A stretch of DNA of 64,000 nucleotides from the NCBI GenBank assembly GCA_913057645.1, contig CAJXOU010000007.1, forward strand, positions 1-64,000. Direction: 5' to 3'. The stretch comes from an uncultured Rhodobiaceae bacterium (GTDB taxonomy: Bacteria > Pseudomonadota > Alphaproteobacteria > Parvibaculales > Parvibaculaceae). Position 1 is the first letter of the stretch. Every line of letters starts with the position of its first letter. Positions 56,671-64,000 of this stretch are shown here, piece after piece. The notes under the pieces were generated by a model. That model saw nothing but the letters and a program-made list of their open reading frames with translations, searched no databases and had not been told where the DNA came from. The position numbers and the translations under genes were made by a program.

Positions 56671-57816
56671 TCAGCTTCTGAGAATGGCTTTCCGGAAACG
56701 TGCAAGGGCGACAAAGAAGAAGGTCGCGCCGATCCCGGCCAGCACGGCAAGTTGCGGCCAGACGATGGAAGGCCCCGCGCCCCGATAGAGGATGGCCTGC
56801 GAAAACGCCACGAAATGCGTGGAGGGCGATAGCTGCATCGTGTTCTGCAGCCACACCGGCATGCTTTCGAGTGGCGTCGAAGAACCCGACAGAAGCTGCA
56901 TCAGAATGAGAACGGGCATCACCAGCAACCCGTATTGCGCCATGGAGCCGGTGAAAGTCGCGAGCAGGATGCCGAGCGCCGTCACGGAGAACTGGTAGAG
57001 CAGGGCGCCTGCGATGAAGAGGGCGAGTGAGCCCGATGTACGAACGCCGAGAACGCCCTGCACCATGAAGATCAGCGAGAGCGTTGCCGCCAGGACGATT
57101 ACGAGCCCGTTCGCCCAGAGTTTGGAGGACATGATCTCGATGGCTGTCACGGGCATGACGAGCAGATGCTCCAGCGTGCCGTGTTCGCGCTCGCGGATCA
57201 GCGCCGCGCCGGCGAGGATTACGGAGAGAAGCGTGATGTTGTTGATGACTTCCATCACGGCCGTGAAGGGTACGGAGTCGAGATTGGGATTGAAGAGCGC
57301 CCGCGCGATCAGATCTGCCTCGGCAGGCGTTTCCCTGCCGCTCGAGGAAAGAGCCCGGCTGACTTCCTGCGTCACAATGGACTGGATGTAGCCTGCGCCG
57401 TTGCCCGCCATGGACATGGCGGTCGCGTCCACATTGAGTTGCAGTGTCGGCCGGTGACCCGACAGGAGATCGCTCTCGAAATGCGGGGGGATGTCGAGGA
57501 TGAAGGTGTAGCGCCCCTTGTCCAGCGCTTCGCCCGCCTTGTCCGCATCGATGGTTACGGCGTTCTTGAAGTAGGGCGGCAGCAGGGCGGAGGCGATTTC
57601 GCGGGACAGTGGCGAACGGTCCTCGTCGATGATTGCGACGGAGGCGTTTGCGACTTCGAACTTCACGCCGGTTGCGACTTCATAGATGCCCCAGGAGAAG
57701 GCGTAGACGATCAGGAACACAAGCACGGGATCGGAGCGCAGCGAGCGCAGTTCCTTGATGCCGAGGCGATAGATGTTGAGCCCGGTGCGGCGGAAGGAGG
57801 CAAGCCGTTCCCGCAT
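56671..57816 (-). CDS. ABC-2 type permease, YhhJ-like
   Basis: 381 residues from ATG 57816, one nt after the stop of the preceding fusion gene. ABC-2 architecture: a membrane helix near 35-50, a large periplasmic loop to about 190, then five helices with LIREREHGTLEHLLVMPVTAIEIMSSK in the conserved coupling segment. Third component of a YhiI-RbbA-YhhJ-type exporter. Substrate unknown. Confidence 0.92.
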   Translation of the reverse strand: MRERLASFRRTGLNIYRLGIKELRSLRSDPVLVFLIVYAFSWGIYEVATGVKFEVANASVAIIDEDRSPLSREIASALLPPYFKNAVTIDADKAGEALDKGRYTFILDIPPHFESDLLSGHRPTLQLNVDATAMSMAGNGAGYIQSIVTQEVSRALSSSGRETPAEADLIARALFNPNLDSVPFTAVMEVINNITLLSVILAGAALIREREHGTLEHLLVMPVTAIEIMSSKLWANGLVIVLAATLSLIFMVQGVLGVRTSGSLALFIAGALLYQFSVTALGILLATFTGSMAQYGLLVMPVLILMQLLSGSSTPLESMPVWLQNTMQLSPSTHFVAFSQAILYRGAGPSIVWPQLAVLAGIGATFFFVALARFRKAILRS

Positions 57817-57817
57817 C

Positions 57818-60577
57818 TCACTTCTCCTGCTTGCGCAGAGCGGCGCGCGCCAACGCGAGGAGGACGACGCAGAAGGCAAGAAGCGCGGCGTGGTTCTGCC
57901 ACAGATCGGCGAAACCGAGGCCCTTTGTGACGGCGCCGGAGCTCACCTGCTGGAACCAGGATGAGGGAAAGAGCTTGCCCATGTATTGCGACGCGCCGTC
58001 GAGGCTCGAGACGGGCGTCAGCATGCCGGAGAAGTTCACCGTCGGCGTCATGGCGACGATCGCGGTGGCGAAGAGGGCGGCGATCTGAGTTTTCACGAAA
58101 GACGAAATGACGAGACCAAATGCCGTCGAGGCGAAAACGTAGAGGGCGCCGCCGAGGAGCAGCGCCGTCAGCGATCCCGTCACGGGTACCCGAAACAGGA
58201 AGAGACCCATCAACAGCAATGTCAGGAAACTCGCGAAGGCGAGCGCCACGTAGGGAAGCTGCTTGCCGAGCAGAAATTCCAGCCGTGTTACCGGCGTGGC
58301 GCGGAAATTCGCGATGGAGCCCATTTCCTTTTCGCGCACCACGCCAACCGCGGTCATGATGGACGGGATCAGCATCATCAGCAGCATGTAGGCGCCGGGC
58401 ACGATGGCGAAGACACTCTTGAATGCCTGGTTGAAGAGAAAGCGCGTCTCGATGCTGAACGGTGCGTCTGCCGCCCGGGGCAGGGGTTGCATGGCATGCA
58501 GACCCTCAGCATACTGAGCGACGATCGCTTCGCCATAGGCAAGGGCCGTCTCGGCGCGGAACGGATTGGAACCGTTCACCAGCAGGGAGATTTCGGGCGC
58601 GTCACCGGCGAGAAGATCGCGCCCGTATCCTTCCGGAATTTCGATGGCGAGCGTGATATCCCCGCTTTTCAGCCGCCTGTAGCGTTCGGACGCACTTTCG
58701 ATCTCTGGCATTTCCTCGAAATAACGCGACCCCTCGAAGCCCTGCAGCAGCGTCCGGCTTTCAAGCGAACGGTCCTGATCGAAGGCCGCATAGGGAATGT
58801 TCTCGACATCGAAGGAAATGCCGTAGCCAAGCGTGACAAGCAGGATAAGCGGTCCGAGAAGCGCGAAGGAAAGACGCACCGGATCGCGCATCAGTTCTGT
58901 CGTTTCCCGCCGGGCATAGGCCCACAGACGGCGTTTGCTGAAGAAGCGGCGGTGCGGTTCGGGCGCCGTTTCGCCCGAGGTGCCCGGAAGCGCATCCGCT
59001 CGCGGCGCTGTCTCTTCCTCGAATTCGGGCAGCCCCGCCGCTTCGCGCAGATAGTCGACGAAAGCCTCTTCCAGCGTCGTCTCGCCGCGTTCTGCCGACA
59101 GCGTGTGCGGCTCGCCGACGGCGAGCACGCGGCCCGCATGCATCAGCGAGACGCGGTCGCATCGCTCGGCTTCGTTCATGAAGTGCGTCGAGATGAAGAT
59201 CGTGACGCCCCGCTTGCGCGAGAGGTCGATCAGATATTGCCAGAACTGATCGCGCGCAATCGGGTCGACGCCCGACGTCGGCTCGTCGAGGATCAGGATT
59301 TCGGGATCGTGGATGACCGCGACGGCGAGTTGCAGGCGCTGACGGATGCCGAGCGGCAGGTCGCCGGGTCTTGCGTGTTCGTCGTCCTTCAGGTCGAAGC
59401 TCTCGAGCATCTCCGCGACCCGCGCCGTGCGGCGGGCGGCAGGCAGGTGGAAGAGCTCGGCGTGCAGTTCGAGATTCTGGCGGACGGTCAGTTCTTCGTA
59501 GAGCGAAAAGCTCTGCGACATGTAGCCGACGCGCCGTCGCGTCGTCATGTCACGCGCATCGAGCGGCTTGCCGAAGAGCTTCGCCGTGCCTTCGCTGACG
59601 GGCAGAAGGCCGGTCAGCATCTTCATCGTTGTCGTCTTGCCGCACCCGTTCGAGCCCAGAAAGCCGAAGATCTCGCCGCGCCCGATGCGGAAGCTCACAT
59701 GGTCGACCGCCACGAAATCGCCGAAGCGGCGGGTGAGGTTCGTCGCCTCGATCGCAGGTTCATCGCCGCCGCCGCTGCGCGGCGGCACATGCACGGGCTT
59801 GTGGCGCGCTCTCTTCTCCTCGGGCAACAGCCCGATAAAGGCAGCTTCGAGCGAACCCTTGCCTGCGGCTTCCCGCACTTCGCCGGGTGTGCCGGTGGCA
59901 AGCACATGGCCCTCATCCATCGCCGCGAGCCAGTCGAAACGTTCTGCTTCTTCCATGTAGGCGGTGGCGACAAGCACGCTCATCTGCGGCCGCCTCGCGC
60001 GAATGGTGTCGATCAGTTCCCAGAACTGGCGGCGGGACAGCGGATCGACGCCGGTGGTCGGTTCGTCGAGGATCAGAAGGTCGGGATCGTGGATCAACGC
60101 GCAGCAGAGCCCGAGCTTCTGCTTCATGCCGCCCGACAGCGCGCCGACCGCACGGTCGGGAAAGGGGGCGAGGCCCGTCGCCGTCAGAAGTTCGGCGATC
60201 CGCTTCTGTCGGGCATGGTCGCCAAGGCCGAAGAGCCGCCCGAAGAAGTCGAGGTTCTCCTTCACGCTGAGGGTCGGATAGAGGTTCTTGCCGAGGCCTT
60301 GCGGCATGTAGGCAATGCGGGTGTGACAGCGGCTGCGATGCGCGGGGTCGCGCATGTCTCCCCCGAGGACCGTCACCTCGCCCGCCTGGATGCGCCGGAC
60401 ACCTGCGAGAAGGCCGAGAAGCGTCGATTTGCCCACGCCGTCCGGGCCTATCAGCCCGGCCATGCAGCCGCCCGGAATGTCGAGCGTCACATTGTCGAGC
60501 GCGACCGTGTCGCCGTAGCGATGGGTCAGCGCGCCGACCTGCGCGGCGCTTGCGGGGCTCGCCGGGACCCCGCTCAT
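57818..60577 (-). CDS. rbbA: RbbA-type fused ABC transporter: two ATPase domains plus permease
   Basis: 919 residues from ATG 60577. Two ABC domains: Walker A GPDGVGKST near 44 with signature LSGGMKQKLGLC, and a second Walker A GSNGCGKTTTMK near 303 with the weaker signature LPLGIRQRLQL; each has LILDEPT. From about 545 to the end is an ABC-2 permease with LREKEMGSIA-like coupling helix (VVREKEMGSIANFRATP). E. coli RbbA has the same architecture and also binds ribosomes. The second signature motif departs from LSGGQ, suggesting unequal ATPase sites. ATGA overlap with the HlyD gene. Confidence 0.92.
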   Translation of the reverse strand: MSGVPASPASAAQVGALTHRYGDTVALDNVTLDIPGGCMAGLIGPDGVGKSTLLGLLAGVRRIQAGEVTVLGGDMRDPAHRSRCHTRIAYMPQGLGKNLYPTLSVKENLDFFGRLFGLGDHARQKRIAELLTATGLAPFPDRAVGALSGGMKQKLGLCCALIHDPDLLILDEPTTGVDPLSRRQFWELIDTIRARRPQMSVLVATAYMEEAERFDWLAAMDEGHVLATGTPGEVREAAGKGSLEAAFIGLLPEEKRARHKPVHVPPRSGGGDEPAIEATNLTRRFGDFVAVDHVSFRIGRGEIFGFLGSNGCGKTTTMKMLTGLLPVSEGTAKLFGKPLDARDMTTRRRVGYMSQSFSLYEELTVRQNLELHAELFHLPAARRTARVAEMLESFDLKDDEHARPGDLPLGIRQRLQLAVAVIHDPEILILDEPTSGVDPIARDQFWQYLIDLSRKRGVTIFISTHFMNEAERCDRVSLMHAGRVLAVGEPHTLSAERGETTLEEAFVDYLREAAGLPEFEEETAPRADALPGTSGETAPEPHRRFFSKRRLWAYARRETTELMRDPVRLSFALLGPLILLVTLGYGISFDVENIPYAAFDQDRSLESRTLLQGFEGSRYFEEMPEIESASERYRRLKSGDITLAIEIPEGYGRDLLAGDAPEISLLVNGSNPFRAETALAYGEAIVAQYAEGLHAMQPLPRAADAPFSIETRFLFNQAFKSVFAIVPGAYMLLMMLIPSIMTAVGVVREKEMGSIANFRATPVTRLEFLLGKQLPYVALAFASFLTLLLMGLFLFRVPVTGSLTALLLGGALYVFASTAFGLVISSFVKTQIAALFATAIVAMTPTVNFSGMLTPVSSLDGASQYMGKLFPSSWFQQVSSGAVTKGLGFADLWQNHAALLAFCVVLLALARAALRKQEK

Positions 60578-61626
60578 TCCCCGCTGCCGCTGCCGTCCGC
60601 GGCCTTGCGGGGCTGCGCAATCGGCGGAAGGCTGACGGCGAGGCTGTCGGGCCATTCGGTCCCTGAAAGGGTGCGGACATAGCCGACGCCCCGCACGCCC
60701 GTCTTCACGCGGGCCTCAACGCGGGCCAGCAGATCGGGATCGATGCTGAGTTTGACGCGGAACATGAGATTTTCGCGTTCCTCGCGCGTTTCCACGGCCT
60801 TCGGCGTGAACTGCGCGTCGGCGGCGACGAAGCTCACGCGGGCGGGAATCACGTAGTCGGGGATGGGATCCAGCACCAGCCGCGCCTCGTCGCCGAGAGC
60901 GAGACGGCCCGCCTCGGCGGCAGGCAGGAATATCGTCATGTAGACATCCGACAGGTCGAGCAGGGTGAGGATGCGGCCGCCGGCGGCCAGCACTTCGCCG
61001 GGCTCGGCAAGGCGATACTGGACGCGGCCCGAGCGCGGGGCCTTCAGCACCGTGTCGTCCAGCATGTCCTGAAGGCGGGCGAGGTTGGCCTTGGCGGATT
61101 CGATCGCCGCTTCCGCCTCGGCCTTGCTCGCTTCCGCCGTCGTGACGGCAGCTTGAGCGGTGCGAAGCCGGGCACGGCGCTGGTCGAGCTGTTCGGCGGG
61201 GATGTGCCCCCGTTCGCTCAACCGTTCGGCGCGGACGAATTCGTTGCGGGCAAGCTCCAGCTCGGCTTCACGCTGCACGATCAGCGCCTTGGCCTGGGCG
61301 AGTTTCTGCTCGGCGCGGCGGATGTCGGCGGTGGCAGCGGCAACTTCCGCCTTTATCTGGGCATCGTCCATCCAGGCGAGAACCTGCCCGGCGGTCACGA
61401 AATCTCCCTCATCCACCCGGATTTCGTCCACGCGGCCTGCAAATTTGGTGGCCACGTCGACCTGCTCGGCCTCGATCCTCCCGTTCGACATGGCGATGCC
61501 TTCGGGCGAGCCGGGAGACAGGATCGCAAACCAGTAATAGAGGCCGGCCGCGGCGATCGCGACGATGGCAAAAACGGCCAGAAGGCTCTTCCGGCCATCG
61601 GTCAGTCGCTCGAACCAGGACGGCAT
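60574..61626 (-). CDS. HlyD-family membrane fusion protein, YhiI-like
   Basis: 350 residues. N-terminal membrane anchor (LAVFAIVAIAAAGLYYWF), half-lipoyl motif RIEAEQVDVATKFAGRVDEI, a long coiled coil (about 105-195), the second half-lipoyl VLKAPRSGRVQYRLAEPGEVL and beta-barrel. Periplasmic adaptor of the adjacent ABC exporter. First gene of the three-gene unit. Confidence 0.93.
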   Translation of the reverse strand: MPSWFERLTDGRKSLLAVFAIVAIAAAGLYYWFAILSPGSPEGIAMSNGRIEAEQVDVATKFAGRVDEIRVDEGDFVTAGQVLAWMDDAQIKAEVAAATADIRRAEQKLAQAKALIVQREAELELARNEFVRAERLSERGHIPAEQLDQRRARLRTAQAAVTTAEASKAEAEAAIESAKANLARLQDMLDDTVLKAPRSGRVQYRLAEPGEVLAAGGRILTLLDLSDVYMTIFLPAAEAGRLALGDEARLVLDPIPDYVIPARVSFVAADAQFTPKAVETREERENLMFRVKLSIDPDLLARVEARVKTGVRGVGYVRTLSGTEWPDSLAVSLPPIAQPRKAADGSGSGE

Positions 61627-62189
61627 GAAATCCCTCTTTTGACGAGACTTTTACCTTATAGCGCCCTTTCGAACCATTCTTCGTGAGGCATGAGGGCGCA
61701 TGGCGCGTGAAACAAATGTCGAATACGGAGCGCTGCGCCACATTAACCAAAAGTAATGCGGTGCATTTTTGTCGCGCTTGCCCGGCCTCATGTATGGATG
61801 CATGCAGATTCATTGTTTCCCAGTAGAGCAGGCATATTGTTCAATCGTTTTGTCGACGATTAGGCTGTGCCAAAGCGACATGACGTGATAATTGAGACCG
61901 CCCGTCAGGGTGGTCCGATTGCGAATTTCGCTGAAAGGCGCTATTCCCGCCTCCGCCAGCAACGGTTGGAAAGGCGGGTTGGGGTTGCGCTCCGACGTGC
62001 CGCAATCGGCTGAACAATAAAATGGTGCTGACGGCGAAAGCCCTGCAGCGCCGGTATCGGTGGGAACGAGACCGAACGGCCGTCCCGCCGGTGCACTAAC
62101 CAAGAAGAAGAGCACAAGCTCCCGCCGTCGTATGGAAGCCTTGGAAGCACTCTCTTGCAAAGGAGTGCCGATCCCACGGGGAGGTTATT
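61627..62189. other. 563-bp region without a supported gene
   Basis: Divergent promoter region between the HlyD-type gene (minus) and the RND transporter gene (plus). Open frames on the minus strand here have no ribosome sites or family resemblance. The left part is A/T-rich (61,640-61,860) and probably carries promoters; no regulator binding site or RNA gene is recognised. Confidence 0.6.
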
Positions 62190-64000
62190 TTGCAGCGTAT
62201 TGAAAATCTCGTGTTCGGCCTGCGCTCGGTGATCCTGCTGTCGTTGCTGGTCTTCACCATCATCATGGGCTACTTCGCCTCGCAGCTGCGCATGGACGCC
62301 GGCTTCACGAAGATGCTCCCGATCGGCCATTCCTATATCGAAACCTTCTTCGAATATTCGGAAAGCTTCGGTGGCGGTAATCGCATCCTTGTCGTTCTCG
62401 AGAACAAGGAAGGCGATATCTTCCAGAAGGACTTCCTCTACAAGCTCAACGACATCACGCAGGACCTCTTCTACATTCCCGGCGTCGCGCGCCACACGGT
62501 GACCTCGCTCTGGACGCCGAACACGCGCTTCATCGCCGTGACCGAAGAAGGGCTCGAGGCGGGCGACGTCATTCCGGCGAACTTCGCGGGCACGGAAGAG
62601 GACATCGACACCGTCCTCCAGAATACGCTGCGTGCCGACCTCGTGGGACGTCTTGTTTCAACGGACTTCCAGGGCGCGATGATCCGCGCCGAGCTGCTCG
62701 ACTTCAATCCGGAAACGCAGCAGCGCCTCGACTATTTCGAGGTCGCGCGCAAGCTGGAAACCGAGCTTCGCGACAAGTACGTCACCGACACGACCGACGT
62801 GAAGATTGTCGGTTTCGCCAAGCTCACGGGCGACATCGCCGACGGCGCCTCTTCCGTGGTTTTCTTCTTCTCTCTCGCCTTCGTCCTGACCTGTTTTGCG
62901 ATGTGGCTCTACTGCCGCTCGTGGATTCTCACAGCGGTGACGGTCGGCGCTTCGCTCTGCTCGCTTGTCTGGCAATTCGGCCTTCTGCACATGCTCGGTT
63001 TCGGTCTCGATCCGCTGGGCGTGCTGGTGCCGTTCCTCGTCTTCGCCATCGGCGTCAGCCATGGTGTGCAGCAGATCAACATGGTCGGCGCGGAAATGGC
63101 GGCCGGCCTCGACAGGAACAAGGCGGCGCGCGCCACCTTCACCTTCCTGTTCCGTCCGGGCGTCGTTGCCCTGCTGACCACGCTGGCCGGTTTCGCCACG
63201 CTCTACATCATCCCGATCGGCATGATTCAGGAACTGGCGATCACCGCCTCGATCGGTCTCGGCTTCAAGATCATCTCGAACCTCATCATGCTCCCGCTGC
63301 TCGTCTCCTATGTGGCGCCGAATGAAGAGGAATACGGTGCCAAGGTGCGCAGCGCGATGGATTCCCGCGCCAAGCTCTGGCCCGCGCTTTCGAAGATTGC
63401 GACGCCCGCCATCGCCTTTCCGTTCGTCGGGGCCTGCTTCATTCTCGCGATGGTCGGTCTCTACGAGGCCCGCGACAAGCAGATCGGCGACGTTCACGCG
63501 GGCGCCGGCGAGCTCTGGCCGGATGCGCGTTACAATCAGGACAGCCGTTACATCGCGGACAAGTTCGCTCTCGGCCTCAATGTTCTCACCGTGATCGTCG
63601 AATCGGACAGCGTCGTCTGCATCGACTACGGCAAGATGCACTATCTCGAGAAGTTCAGCTGGCACATGCGCAATGTGGACGGCGTGCAGTCGGTCATCAG
63701 CCTTCCGGTGCTCGCGCGCAAGATCAACAGCATGTGGCAGGAAGGCAATCCGAAGTGGCAGAACCTGCCGCGCAATCCGGCAGCCCTCGCACAGGCGACG
63801 TCCAGCATCTCGAGTTCGTCGGGCATCGTGAATACGGACTGCTCCACCGCCGCCATCGCCATCTTCATCAAGGATACGAAGGCCAAGACGGTGAAGCATG
63901 TCGTGGCCGAGCTCGAGCAGCACATGGCCGAGAACCCGTATCCGGGCATCAATCTGCGGATCGGCACGGGTAACGTTCCCATCGTCGCGGCGACGAACGA
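62190..64000 (+). CDS. RND/MMPL-family transporter permease, N-terminal part
   Basis: Partial: 603 codons, running off the right edge. TTG start at 62190 with GGGGAGG 6-7 nt upstream. A leading membrane helix (SVILLSLLVFTIIMGYFA), then a periplasmic domain with RMDAGFTKMLPIGHSYIETF. A helix cluster spans about 210-400, with FLVFAIGVSHGVQQINMVGAEMA near 285-307. The second half begins near 410. This pattern fits the hydrophobe/amphiphile-type RND transporters that usually lie with DUF1302/DUF1329 genes; the partners would be downstream. Confidence 0.9.
   Translation, partial: MQRIENLVFGLRSVILLSLLVFTIIMGYFASQLRMDAGFTKMLPIGHSYIETFFEYSESFGGGNRILVVLENKEGDIFQKDFLYKLNDITQDLFYIPGVARHTVTSLWTPNTRFIAVTEEGLEAGDVIPANFAGTEEDIDTVLQNTLRADLVGRLVSTDFQGAMIRAELLDFNPETQQRLDYFEVARKLETELRDKYVTDTTDVKIVGFAKLTGDIADGASSVVFFFSLAFVLTCFAMWLYCRSWILTAVTVGASLCSLVWQFGLLHMLGFGLDPLGVLVPFLVFAIGVSHGVQQINMVGAEMAAGLDRNKAARATFTFLFRPGVVALLTTLAGFATLYIIPIGMIQELAITASIGLGFKIISNLIMLPLLVSYVAPNEEEYGAKVRSAMDSRAKLWPALSKIATPAIAFPFVGACFILAMVGLYEARDKQIGDVHAGAGELWPDARYNQDSRYIADKFALGLNVLTVIVESDSVVCIDYGKMHYLEKFSWHMRNVDGVQSVISLPVLARKINSMWQEGNPKWQNLPRNPAALAQATSSISSSSGIVNTDCSTAAIAIFIKDTKAKTVKHVVAELEQHMAENPYPGINLRIGTGNVPIVAATN

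Noticed and set aside
57986-60682. 898-codon open frame on the plus strand
   Set aside because: Antisense to the RbbA-type gene; Arg/Asp/Gln-rich low-complexity product.
61810-62160. 116-codon minus-strand frame in the long intergenic region
   Set aside because: No ribosome site, no family resemblance, and amino acid composition unlike neighbouring genes.
62658-63923. 421-codon open frame on the minus strand
   Set aside because: Antisense to the RND transporter, which shows membrane helices and a good ribosome site.

Overview
The window is GC-rich chromosomal DNA from an alphaproteobacterium, probably of the Hyphomicrobiales/Parvibaculales type. This rests on gene content and order: an rplU-rpmA-obgE-proB-proA-nadD-rsfS-rlmH-gpmI-envC run, a bacterial phosphatidylcholine synthase, and a complete ccoNOQP-GHIS cytochrome cbb3 locus. 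No species can be named from the sequence alone.

Layout. Positions 1-8,900 (minus strand) hold the ribosomal protein L21/L27 genes with a promoter and leader hairpin, an acetyltransferase gene broken by one in-frame TGA, obgE, proline synthesis (proB, proA), nadD, rsfS, rlmH, a phosphoglycerate mutase homologue that has lost almost all catalytic residues, and the start of a murein-hydrolase activator cut by the window edge. Phosphatidylcholine synthase follows (8,943-9,710). From 9,940 to 17,320 a 7.4-kb integrative element sits in the 3' end of a tRNA-Ser(CGA) gene, bounded by a 17-bp direct repeat. It carries a tyrosine integrase, a serine recombinase with a Hin-like palindrome in front of it, a RepA/RecA-like ATPase beside two hairpins, and three cargo genes, two of which show HEPN-type R-x(4-6)-H motifs (candidate phage defence).

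Positions 17,894-34,014 are one long plus-strand operon of translationally coupled genes for an aryl polyene pigment/lipid: chain-length factor, acyltransferase, two acyl carrier proteins, a small membrane protein, a fused acyl ligase-dehydratase, a fused glycosyltransferase-acyltransferase, an aromatic ammonia lyase, thioesterase, LolA-like carrier, MMPL exporter, a flavin-dependent halogenase-like enzyme, a lipoprotein, ketosynthase, dehydratase, ketoreductase and a second ketosynthase. Together they can start, elongate, tailor and export an aryl polyene. A methyltransferase and a dedicated regulator are not seen.

Positions 34,100-37,050 are accessory: a PD-(D/E)XK-like protein and a deaminase toxin/immunity pair wedged between katG and a 39-bp second copy of the katG 3' end. 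katG has a strong terminator and a PerR/Fur-type palindrome upstream. Positions 39,400-48,500 are mixed housekeeping and stress genes (slipin/NfeD pair, dodecin, HD hydrolase, SDR, flavoprotein, YaiI, SYLF protein, exported MsrB and MsrA, DUF2189). Positions 48,464-56,490 hold the cbb3 oxidase structural and assembly genes, followed upstream by a YhiI-RbbA-YhhJ-type ABC exporter (56,671-61,626). The right edge cuts an RND/MMPL-family transporter gene (62,190 onward).
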